Shown here: positions 15,501 to 22,333 of the stretch, piece by piece
Numbering within the stretch: position 1 is the first letter of the stretch
How the letters are laid out: every line of letters begins with the position of its first letter
Assembly: GCA_903835555.1 (NCBI GenBank)
Contig: CAILNN010000211.1
Coordinates: 1 to 41,420 of the forward strand
Source of the DNA: an uncultured Verrucomicrobiota bacterium
GTDB lineage: Bacteria > Verrucomicrobiota > Verrucomicrobiia > Limisphaerales > UBA9464
Length of the DNA stretch: 41,420 bases
Direction of reading: 5' to 3'
Notes under the pieces: model-generated
Database searches by the model: none
Seen by the model: only the letters and a program-made list of their open reading frames with translations
Told to the model about the DNA's origin: nothing
Translations under genes and position numbers: made by a program

Positions 15501-16261
15501 CCATCGGGGGCAGTACCGCTTGTGAAACGGTCATCCCATCGGTCCGCGCGAGTGCTACCCGCTATGACGGCCTATGCCCCAGCGGTCAGTTCTTGGATAT
15601 CGGAACCGGCTATTGCTGGTCCTGTCCGGACGGCTACAACCGCACGATCTTCCCGATCGGCGTCTCGACCGCCTGCGAAAAGGTCATCCCGGCAGTTTCT
15701 GCGTCCGCCACCCGATTTGGAAAATACTACTGTTCGGACCGCGGACCGGACTGGTTCCTGGACATCGGACGGAATGAATGCTGGTCGTGCAGCGGATGGC
15801 TCCGCAATCTAAACCCCGTTGATGGTCCCGATGCCTGCACTGGCCCTCTCGTCGCCTTCGGCGATCTCGTCATCGATCCCCTCTGGCTCCGTCCCGACAA
15901 CCAGCGGGTGTATTCACGAGGTCAGCGCGCGACGGTGGTCGTTAGTTTCTGGGGAGGCCATCCCAAGAATGTTTTCGGAACCGTCGAAAATCGAAAGGTT
16001 GATGCGCTGCCAACCTTCCTGGAGGTGCAGCGCTTCGATGGTTCCGTTTGGCAAACCGTCCGAACCGACGCCGACTGGGATACCACCTTCGAATGGACTC
16101 GGGTGGGCGTGGCTGCATCCGCTTTGAAGATGACCTGGGTTCTTGGTCCGAATGCACAGCTGGGCACCTATCGCATCAAGCATAGCGGGTTCTCCCTCGA
16201 TAGCTCGCGGAACATCAATCCCTATCAAGGAATCTCGCCCACCTTCACGGTGGTACCCTAG
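12566..16261 (+). CDS. Neutral ceramidase with seven-fold cysteine-rich repeat insert
   Basis: 1231 residues from ATG 12566, chosen because a signal peptide (to about residue 35, TSLAQ) starts here, preceded by GGGAAA. A short N-terminal module (about 36-108) and an Asp-rich calcium-type loop DIDNDGIDD precede the neutral/alkaline ceramidase catalytic domain, about 150-715. Zinc-type motif ATHTHGG has His261 and His263; FPVHGVSF and NDYSGYVTTYEEYE are also present. These enzymes hydrolyse the ceramide amide bond. The nucleophile motif reads PGDMTAN where the family has GD/NxSPN, so Thr431 replaces the catalytic Ser. About 732-1090 is a tandem array of seven ~50-residue units, mostly with four Cys each (CPxGQFxD, CWSCPxGYNRTIFP, ACE). 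The ceramidase C-terminal beta domain (DPLWLRPDNQRVYSRGQ, QTVRTDADWDT, LGTYRIKHSG) then closes the protein. Confidence 0.9.
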   Translation: MNRHRPTTLSTRAATALRALVLLIVFVYSKSATSLAQGFRITDVTRADGRVVVHHESASEFYHILQRVDLQTGAAIPIALKPGVPNVGSLEDPNPPVASGYYRVVRVPNDNPGDIDNDGIDDLYEQSHPPLNPFNPRDAGQISPVTGRTYSDDYLRDGSNLALYPYLVGRGMHDVTGPAADGGMMGYAESNQRSAGIHDRQWARAFVVAGRQPGDKRVAFVVVETGQLFHSITQGVIDLINADDELKDYYSADNIVLSATHTHGGAGGHSHHVLYNISIGGFAWQTYDAMVHGIYMAIKKAHRDLAPGRISLNEGNLDDANENRQANAFLQNVEITQPELGNPFGNDNRDTKMVCLRFEHVNREEIGMFNWFPVHGVSFSKENHLLTSDNKGLAAYLFEQQMGTFYPGHGGYPNSSGFVAGFANSNPGDMTANRRTLEPGWPANGTDDAWRANQIGTRQYEKAVSLYRGVEGTPARVFGSVDYRHAYISFASLPVKPLNLYPYNVPGVDFPGSTTKPPWQTYIGALGIDFASGTLDGEGAPKFVIDAFRLVTGIITDPATAEFSFYHYPKDVALTTGTTAIEGMTWTPQVIPISILRIGNLAILSVPGEFTSMAGSRLRKTVEAILGPGTHAVIAGLANDYSGYVTTYEEYEFQSLGSTGLLEQGYEAASTQFGAFTLAGYQTKFTELARALVSGEKVETLPMPRTSPPISPLLKAADPILDLPPLPQTRAAEYKGKAGCPDGQFFDLLTGSCWSCPDGYNRTIFPVDGNSACEKPAYSVFSSATQHGQAGCGPGQFFDLLTGACWSCPDGYNRTIFPVNGDSACERPAQTVDTYATKYGPAGCGPGQFYDIFTAACWSCPDGYNRTIWPVTGGAACERPAYSVYSAADSTRGSGIFGTDCPGGYVFDFILGRCYRCPNGYSKLIFKSWNDGSACEHVVPADDTSATRHDGLCPSGQFLDIGTGYCWSCPSGYNRTIFPIGGSTACETVIPSVRASATRYDGLCPSGQFLDIGTGYCWSCPDGYNRTIFPIGVSTACEKVIPAVSASATRFGKYYCSDRGPDWFLDIGRNECWSCSGWLRNLNPVDGPDACTGPLVAFGDLVIDPLWLRPDNQRVYSRGQRATVVVSFWGGHPKNVFGTVENRKVDALPTFLEVQRFDGSVWQTVRTDADWDTTFEWTRVGVAASALKMTWVLGPNAQLGTYRIKHSGFSLDSSRNINPYQGISPTFTVVP

Positions 16262-16515
16262 CGCGATATCGTGCGAGTCCACCTAGCAAAACGGTTCTTG
16301 GGAAAGTACTTTAATTGGAATAGATGGACAAAAAACGCGGGCCTCAATTCTGCCAACCCCAAAGTGTTTGTCCCGAGTTTGGCCATTTTTTGCTGGACTC
16401 GTGTCAACCCCAAAGGGGTGTGCGCTGAGGGCCTCAGCTATCGACTTGTTTCCATTTGGAAATCGAACGGGAACCGGCAAAAGAGCCAACGAGATAGGCG
16501 ATATAACAAATCAGT
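16262..16515. repeat. Intergenic gap with CAACCCC-type hairpin
   Basis: 254 bases between ceramidase and the DsbA-like gene. Contains a near-palindrome GCGCGATATCGTGC at its left end and CAACCCC-AAA-GGGGTG at 16405-16420, a decayed relative of the hairpin at 10362-10378. A half copy CCAACCCCAAAG lies near 16360. No gene seen. Confidence 0.4.
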
Positions 16516-18222
16516 ATGAAAACGTTAAATAAATTACCACCTCGATTCCCGGCGTACTTCCCCTACCTCCTTTCAATCTTGTGGACCTATCTGCTCTTTT
16601 CATCCGCTGTGCTGGCAGGCAACGCCGCTGATTCAGCCGAAACGCCATCGGCACCCACAGAGGTGACGGCCCTGATTTTTTCGGATTTTTATTCCCCGGA
16701 GTGTGCGGAAGTCGATGGGCTTTTAGATGAACTGGCCAAATCCAGACACCTTACTCTTCAGAAGCTCTTCAAGCATGCCCCGGCCGATACGTCCGCCTTG
16801 CCCGCGCACGAGGCGGCCTTGGCCGCCGGGGCTCAGGGGAAGTTTCAGGAAATGCATGATCTCCTGTTCAGACAGCCTAAGCCGGCTCGTAGCGCCCTCT
16901 TGCGGATGGCCAAATCACTCGATCTCGACTTCAAACGATTCGAAGATGCTCTCGACGAGCGGGAGTTCAGGGCCATCGTGCTCCGCGACTTGGCGGAGGC
17001 TCGCGGCCTGGGCGTGCACACGACGCCCACTCTCTTTTTGAACGGAACCAGAATCCAAGGCCTGGATGAGCTAAAGGCCTTGGTCCGTACCCCGGCACCG
17101 CCGGCTGCGCCCGCTTGGGAGGCTACACCGGTGGAGCCGCTTGCCCTGAACTTCGAATGCTCCCCCACCAGCGGGCCTAGCAATGCTCCGATAACCATCG
17201 TTGAGTTCACCGATTTTCGCTGCGGATTCTGCCGGATCAATTCACGGGTGCTTTCCGAGCTGACCGCAGCTTACCCTGGGCGGATTTACCGGGTATTCAA
17301 AAACTACCCCATAGCCCCGGAAGGAGTCGGCATGCAACCTCACTTGGCTGCCCTCGCAGCATTGGAGCAGGGAAAGTTCTGGGAAATGCATCAATCGCTC
17401 ATGGCCAAGCCCTTGGAACCCGGGGATGACCTGATGGACCGCGTCAAGGCTATGGGCCTTGACCTCGACAGGTTCAAAAAAAGCCTCGGTACCCCTGCCC
17501 AAACGGCCATCGTTCGACGCGATATCGCCGAGGGCGAGCAACTCGGGATTCGAGCCACCCCGACCACTTTCATCAACGGCAAGCGATTGGTCGGTCGGCA
17601 GTCGCTGGAGAGCCTGAAGAAACATGTCGAAGAACTACTGGGTACCCATGACCCAATCGTGCGGCAGGGGGACGAAACGGCCACCAGCCTGGGCGATCCG
17701 CAAGCACCCGAGCACGTTGAGGCCTTCATGGATTTGGGGGACCCTAATAGTGCTGCATGGATGGCACTCCTTAAGAAGGTGGTCGAAGAACGATCGAGTG
17801 TCCATGTGCAGTTTCGCCATTTTCCCGCGCAGGACAATCCGGGCAGAGTTCAGAGACACGAGGCAGCGATGGCCGCCGCTCGACAGCGGCACTTTTGGGA
17901 GATGTGCGATCAGTTGCTCTCTCTAAAGGGTCCAGCAGAGCCAGGAACTTTCAAATCCATTGCTGAAAAGCTCGGGCTCGACCTTGTTCAGTTCGCCTCC
18001 GCACTCAATGAACATCGCGACAAGGGACGAATCGAAGCCGATGTCGCCGAAGGCCAGCGAAGAGGTATTCAGGGACCCACCCTGTTCCTCAACGGAGAAC
18101 AATTTAAGGATATACCTACAAAAGAGGGGCTGATTCGGCACCTTGCGGACAGGGCTTGCTGTGGCGGCCCAAGCGCATCAAATGTGACTCCATCTATCGG
18201 TGACCATGCCATTGCGAAATAG
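16516..18222 (+). CDS. Secreted triple DsbA-like thioredoxin-fold protein
   Basis: 568 residues with an N-terminal signal peptide or anchor (about 15-36, ending VLAG). Three tandem thioredoxin/DsbA-type domains follow: about 48-190, 205-372 and 390-548. Each carries the helical insert signature (AALAAxxQGKFxEMHDxL or similar) and a cis-Pro loop (TTPTLFL, ATPTTFI, QGPTLFL). Only the middle domain has a CxxC redox pair, CGFC at Cys236-Cys239. The first has a lone cysteine (SPEC) and the third has none. So one active disulfide oxidoreductase or isomerase unit is flanked by two degenerate copies that may bind substrate or aid assembly. It follows the Cys-rich ceramidase on the same strand after 254 nt; disulfide formation for that protein is a tempting inference. 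Confidence 0.85.
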   Translation: MKTLNKLPPRFPAYFPYLLSILWTYLLFSSAVLAGNAADSAETPSAPTEVTALIFSDFYSPECAEVDGLLDELAKSRHLTLQKLFKHAPADTSALPAHEAALAAGAQGKFQEMHDLLFRQPKPARSALLRMAKSLDLDFKRFEDALDEREFRAIVLRDLAEARGLGVHTTPTLFLNGTRIQGLDELKALVRTPAPPAAPAWEATPVEPLALNFECSPTSGPSNAPITIVEFTDFRCGFCRINSRVLSELTAAYPGRIYRVFKNYPIAPEGVGMQPHLAALAALEQGKFWEMHQSLMAKPLEPGDDLMDRVKAMGLDLDRFKKSLGTPAQTAIVRRDIAEGEQLGIRATPTTFINGKRLVGRQSLESLKKHVEELLGTHDPIVRQGDETATSLGDPQAPEHVEAFMDLGDPNSAAWMALLKKVVEERSSVHVQFRHFPAQDNPGRVQRHEAAMAAARQRHFWEMCDQLLSLKGPAEPGTFKSIAEKLGLDLVQFASALNEHRDKGRIEADVAEGQRRGIQGPTLFLNGEQFKDIPTKEGLIRHLADRACCGGPSASNVTPSIGDHAIAK

Positions 18223-18335
18223 ACTGATTCACGTTGTTGCTCGCCACACCGCCAATTCGAAGCCAACTGCCGGCCGTCGCTTTGGATGACATCCATGGAA
18301 AACAGGTTTACCATTCGCGTTGGTCGTGCCCGCAG

Positions 18336-18569
18336 GGCGGATAAGGCGCGTTTTCGAAAGGGCAAATTGCATTTGTTTGCCTGAAAGATTGGCATGTTGT
18401 CGCTTCCTCAAGCGTAGGACTGCTCTGGGCATATCTCAATTGAGTAAAGGCGGGGTGCGTAGACCTCCCAATCGGCCTCACCCAGGGAATACTGCCGCAT
18501 GAGGAACGAACCACTGAATGACTGCAGTCGGAGCCCAAGTCCGAAAACAGCTACAAGAAGATGGTTCGA
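18336..18569 (-). pseudogene. LamG-type secreted protein, decayed copy A
   Basis: Diverged duplicate of the gene at 19266-20705 after loss of most of its body. The N-terminal signal-peptide region (18475-18569) matches 20608-20705, but the TTG start has become TCG. It is joined directly to a piece matching 19595-19620 (WEVYAPR), then to the C-terminal piece matching 19268-19370. Two deletions of roughly 985 and 215 bp relative to the intact copy explain it. Confidence 0.8.
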
Positions 18570-18670
18570 GTTTAGAGGATGTCGGCTTAAATCAGATCAA
18601 GAGTGCATCAAAATGTGTTTTGGCCTGCAAATTTTCGAGCGGTTTTTTGCTTTCTGCGCCATGCTCCGCC

Positions 18671-19219
18671 GTGAATCGTTTCGTCCACTCCGTCGCGTGC
18701 GCCGTGATCGCATTGCTGACCCTCGTCGGTTGCTCCCATATGAACACGTCTCAAGCTCTTTCCCTCCGTACCGTTCCCCATGTGGATCTCGACCGTTATC
18801 TCGGGCGTTGGTACGTCATCGCGAACATCCCCTATTCTCTTGAAAAAGGAAAAGTCGCCTCCTACGACACCTACGCCAAACGCCCCGACGGCAAGCTCGA
18901 TAACATTTTCACGTTCCGAAAGGGCGACTTCGCAGCTCCCGAAAAGAGCTGGCACGGGGTCGCCTGGGTGACCAACCCGGACACAAACGCCGAATGGAAG
19001 GTGCGTTTCATCTGGCCGCTGACGAGCACCTATCTCGTCCTCGAACTGGATACCGACTACCGGTGGGCTGTCGTCGGAACGCCAGGTCGCAAGCTGTTGT
19101 GGATTCTGGCGCGCGAGCGCCAACTGTCAGCCGCCGACTACGAAAACATTCTTGATCGCATCGCCGCGCAGGGTTACGACCGCGCCGCGATTGTTCCTGT
19201 GCCGCAACCAAAGTCTTGA
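18671..19219 (+). CDS. Blc-type lipocalin lipoprotein
   Basis: GTG at 18671 gives a 182-residue protein, close to the usual length of bacterial lipocalin (Blc). The signal MNRFVHSVACAVIALL ends in lipobox LVGC, so it is a lipoprotein, probably outer-membrane. The lipocalin hallmark GxW occurs in YLGRWYVIANIPY. Conserved later segments are DNIFTFRKGDF, AEWKVRFIWPL, STYLVLELDTDYRWAVVG and the closing ILAREROL-like strand before a C-terminal helix. The GTG is conserved in the decayed second copy, which supports this start over an upstream ATG at 18518. The fold binds lipids or fatty acids in a beta barrel. It is divergent from the decayed LamG copy A, the same arrangement as in copy B. Confidence 0.88.
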   Translation: MNRFVHSVACAVIALLTLVGCSHMNTSQALSLRTVPHVDLDRYLGRWYVIANIPYSLEKGKVASYDTYAKRPDGKLDNIFTFRKGDFAAPEKSWHGVAWVTNPDTNAEWKVRFIWPLTSTYLVLELDTDYRWAVVGTPGRKLLWILARERQLSAADYENILDRIAAQGYDRAAIVPVPQPKS

Positions 19220-19265
19220 CAGGAGTTCAGGGAGAACAGAAGTGGCATCTGCTTTGTGCATACTC

Positions 19266-20705
19266 TCAAGGCGAATAAGTCGCGTTTTCGAATGGGCAAA
19301 TAGCATTTGTTTGCGTAAAACTTTGGCATGTTGTCGCTTGCTCAAGCGTCACCATACTTCGGGCATATCCAAACCGGAACCAGCTCTCTGTCTCCTGGGT
19401 CGCCGCCTGTTCCGGTTCGAAGGGGCCGTGCCGGATGATCAGCCTTACTCTCCAATACTGGGCTTCAGAGTCGGCAAGATCACCGTTTAGCGACGCTAAG
19501 GAATTGGGCCCAATCGAAAAGACAGGCGTTTCCTGACCGGAAAATCCGTGGACACGAAAGGGCGCATCGGCTGATACCCCTAACTGACTTGCGTAAAAGC
19601 GGGGTGCATAGACCTCCCAATGAAAACTCAATGAAGTGGCAAGGCCGGTCATGGGATCGACGGATCCTAAAGCGTCGAATCGACTTACAACGGTAGCTTT
19701 CAACGTATTTGACAATTCCCCTTCCAATGCGACGTCGGTTGAGCTCAGGTTGACGTGCCTACGTTGTAATCGTCCAGTGTAAGACGCAAAGACCGATGGT
19801 ATCGGGTTGGGCGCGGTGCTTAGCCGGAAATAATGGCTCGTGCTCAACGGCTGGAGTCCGAGTTGATTGAAGCCGTCCGCCTGGATTGGCGGATCAACAA
19901 GGTCGGTCCAGCTGTCCGAGGCTAGATTGGTGCTGGTCTGAACTGTCCAAGGTAGATCCAGCGCCCAGTATAGGGTGGGGGTGGGAGTGGTTGTGCCCTC
20001 GATGAAAATACGACGCGAAGGGTAGTTCAGGTCGGCCACGGAAAACCCACCAGGGGAGAAACCAAGAATGCGTACGGTGTCTAGGATGCCGTCGAAGCCA
20101 ACCTGATCCAGGGCCGAGGGGGCGGCGGCGATGGCAAGCGAGCCAACGGCAGGGATCGGCGTCGCGGTGGATATCTCAATGACGGCTCCGTTGACAAAGA
20201 AGGTGGCAACGCCGCTATCACGAATGAGGGCGACATGGCTCCAAGTATTGACCGGCAAGACGGTAGAGCCGAAATCAGCCAATCCACCGATTCGGGCGAA
20301 TACGGATCCGTTTTGCAGAAGCAGGCCCCATCCATTGGCGGCGGGGTCGCCATTGTAAAGGAGGGCACCGACAGCAGAGTTGGTCGAGGCAGGGCGCACC
20401 CAGAGTTCAACTGCAAAATTATCGTTTAGGCTAGGGAGACCGGCTGCGGAGCCGTAATTAGAGCCATTGAAGCGGAGTGCGAGTCCGGGGCGGAAAGGGT
20501 GGGGAGGCACCTGCGCGGTGTAAAGCGGAGAACCACTCAGGGTGAGAGCGGTGGCCGACAGATCGTCCGATGACTGGGTGGCAGCGGTACCGTCGACGGC
20601 TCCGACGTCGGCCTCACCCAGGGAATACTGCCGGATGAGAAATGAAGCAGCGAATGACTGCAATGGGAGCCACAGTCCGAAAATAGCTACGAGAAGATGG
20701 TTCAA
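19266..20705 (-). CDS. Secreted LamG/concanavalin-like protein (intact copy B)
   Basis: 479 residues from a TTG at 20705, supported by the signal peptide directly behind it (HLLVAIFGLWLPLQSFAA). Residues about 25-225 form a LamG/concanavalin-type jelly roll (LALRFNGSNYG, NFAVELWVRP, NTWSHVALIRDSGVATFFVNG, FDGILDTVRI), usually carbohydrate- or matrix-binding. Residues about 235-302 match the short module seen in other secreted proteins here (LPWTVQTSTNL, DSWTDL, HYFRLS). The remainder (about 303-450) is unrecognised. The last ~28 residues come from a stretch also kept in copy A. No catalytic motif; a cell-surface or adhesive role is inference. Confidence 0.75.
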   Translation of the reverse strand: MNHLLVAIFGLWLPLQSFAASFLIRQYSLGEADVGAVDGTAATQSSDDLSATALTLSGSPLYTAQVPPHPFRPGLALRFNGSNYGSAAGLPSLNDNFAVELWVRPASTNSAVGALLYNGDPAANGWGLLLQNGSVFARIGGLADFGSTVLPVNTWSHVALIRDSGVATFFVNGAVIEISTATPIPAVGSLAIAAAPSALDQVGFDGILDTVRILGFSPGGFSVADLNYPSRRIFIEGTTTPTPTLYWALDLPWTVQTSTNLASDSWTDLVDPPIQADGFNQLGLQPLSTSHYFRLSTAPNPIPSVFASYTGRLQRRHVNLSSTDVALEGELSNTLKATVVSRFDALGSVDPMTGLATSLSFHWEVYAPRFYASQLGVSADAPFRVHGFSGQETPVFSIGPNSLASLNGDLADSEAQYWRVRLIIRHGPFEPEQAATQETESWFRFGYARSMVTLEQATTCQSFTQTNAICPFENATYSP

Positions 20706-20810
20706 GTTCAGGGGGCCGTTGGCTTAAGGCAGATCGGGAGTGTGTCAAAATTAGTTTTGGTCTGCAAATTGTCGCACGGCTGATCACATTCTGTGCCACC
20801 CGACGGCGTG
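20706..20810. promoter_or_regulatory. Divergent intergenic region of duplicated pair
   Basis: About 105 bases between the LamG start and the decayed lipocalin start, conserved with 18570-18670 in copy A (shared GGCTTAA, AGATC, GTGTTTTGG/AGTTTTGG and CTGCAAATT). The conservation of a non-coding stretch in both units suggests it holds the divergent promoters. No clear -35/-10 pair could be fixed. Confidence 0.35.
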
Positions 20811-21131
20811 GAACGTTTTGACCGTTCTGCAACGTGCGCAGTACTTGCATGACTGACGCTCACCGGTTGCTCCCAAATCAATCCGTTTCGACCCCTACTT
20901 GTTCGTACCGTTCCCCCCCCATTTATATGAACCGCTATTTCGGGCGTTGGTACGGCATTGCCTGGGTAGCCACAATCCGGACACGATAGCAAAATGGAAG
21001 GTGCGTTGCATGTGGCGATTGACCAGTCCCTATCTGGTCCTCGAACGATATCCCGACTACCGTGGGTTTGTTGTCAGGACAATTGGACGCAAGCTGTTCA
21101 GAGTTCTGACTTTAGATAAAGTCGCGACATG
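20811..21131 (+). pseudogene. Lipocalin, decayed copy B
   Basis: Aligns to the intact lipocalin 18671-19219. The GTG start region, the LTGC-like lipobox and FGRWYG are recognisable, followed by a deletion of about 130 bp. Then AWVA, KWKVRCMWRLTSPYLVLERYPDYR and GRKLFRVLT match the later part. An in-frame TGA at the signal peptide, a run of C residues near 20912-20920 and loss of the last ~30 codons all break it. It is the mirror image of unit A, where the LamG gene decayed and the lipocalin survived. Confidence 0.85.
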
Positions 21132-21162
21132 ACGACCAACATTCGCTGGAATCCAGTATTCT

Positions 21163-21492
21163 ATGGCCACCTATCAACCTGAAATTATCCAAACGTTCGC
21201 CAACCGCCTCTATGCCCGGGCGGCGGTAACCACTGTGACCTCCGCTCTGCTGGGGATACTGATTGGCCTGGTGGTGACCCCTCACCTTTTTCAGGTCCTC
21301 CCGTCCTTCATCGTCCTCCGGTGCCCGGAGTGGGTGGTCCCGGTCATCCTCGGGCTCATGGGCCTGGGGCAGGGCCTCGAGCGCGCGTCAGTACTCAAGC
21401 TCCAGGCACAGACCGCGCTCTGCCAACTGCAGATCGAGGTTAATACCCGTCTAATCCGGGAATCCGGGTCTGGAGCATCTCAAAAGCCGTAG
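21163..21492 (+). CDS. Small hypothetical membrane protein
   Basis: 109 residues starting at ATG 21163. Two hydrophobic segments, about 20-45 (TSALLGILIGLVVTPHLFQVL) and about 58-72 (WVVPVILGLMGLGQG), suggest a two-pass hairpin in the inner membrane, followed by a polar C-terminal helix of about 30 residues. No family recognised and no Shine-Dalgarno. Codon usage looks coding. It stands alone between the decayed lipocalin and the FGE remnant. Confidence 0.55.
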   Translation: MATYQPEIIQTFANRLYARAAVTTVTSALLGILIGLVVTPHLFQVLPSFIVLRCPEWVVPVILGLMGLGQGLERASVLKLQAQTALCQLQIEVNTRLIRESGSGASQKP

Positions 21493-21849
21493 CCGCAAGT
21501 CCACATTCCCCGGGTTCGCTCCAGCACAACCTGGTCGCGGTCGTTGGTAGCATGGATTGGGTATCGAGTGGTCCATGATCGGTCAAAGCGCTCCCCAAGG
21601 AATGGTGCGAGGGGATGTCCGACAGGGCGTGGAGTGCGCCAGTCCTCTGGCGCTTTGGAAACGGCCGTGAATTGGAAGGCGGCCAGAGGTCCTCCCGGGC
21701 ACGTTCGATTGCGAGGCCAAAAGCAGTAGAGGACAACCGCAGTCCAAGACGCTGTCGCGCGTTACCGAAGTGCGGGAAGAACCCAAGAAAACAGACAAAA
21801 AGCAGAAAAGAAAAAGGGAAAAGAGTAAAAGGGCCATCAGAGGCCGGTC
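21493..21849. other. Gene-poor stretch
   Basis: 357 bases with frames open on both strands but none protein-like. A purine-rich tract (21776-21835, mostly A and G) gives low-complexity Lys/Arg reading frames. A 28-nt stretch at 21561-21588 resembles 11279-11306 near the toxin-antitoxin promoter (23 of 28 by eye). Confidence 0.4.
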
Positions 21850-22066
21850 CGCGGGAGCGAATCACGCACCAATACACAACGAAAACCGATATAGTTGAGA
21901 CGAATCTCGGGATGAAGGTCGTAGCGAAAGGAAACACGCAGAATCTCCGGGCCGTAGCTCCAGGAACCGCCCTTCAACACCCGTATTTCTTAATCAGAAA
22001 AATACCAGCTATCGGTCCAGTCCCAAACGTTGCCGGGCATTTCCTCGGCATCGACCAGGCGCACGC
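21850..22066 (-). pseudogene. FGE/SUMF1-type domain remnant with in-frame stop
   Basis: In one continuous minus-strand frame the signature of formylglycine-generating-enzyme (FGE-sulfatase) domains can be read: AEEMPGNVWDWTDSWYFSD, then TAA (21990-21992), then RVLKGGSWSYGPEILRVSFR, YDLHPEIRLN and YIGFRCV. GNVW.W, GGSW and GFR are the family's C-terminal hallmarks. The stop sits between GNVWDW and GGSW, and the N-terminal two thirds of the domain are absent, so it is a fragment. FGE-type enzymes convert the sulfatase active-site Cys to formylglycine; many relatives have other roles. Confidence 0.8.
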
Positions 22067-22333
22067 CTTTGCAAAAGCAGCCAGCAGCGCTTGTCGCCTC
22101 GCCGGACACGAAGGAGGAAGAGCAGGCTTTCCTTTCCTTCCCGTCGCACGTTCCAGTGAGCATCGAAGGGGCGAAATCAGAAAGCCCAAGACAACGCCTT
22201 GGGGTGGTGTTGTTCATCTTGTGGCTGTAGGCGCGTGACCCCAATGGTTTGACCACCGTGCCTTAACCACCGAAACGGTGATCATTGTGAAAATCAACCG
22301 GGGAATCCAGCATGGTAGCCCTAACACGGAGGT

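Noticed and set aside
14760..15840. Periodic DNA repeat, considered as a CRISPR-like or satellite array
   Set aside because: Repeats are ~150 nt with coding-type divergence and stay in frame as protein repeats.
21440..22238. Long overlapping frames on both strands
   Set aside because: Low-complexity or shadow translations; only the short FGE signature is convincing.
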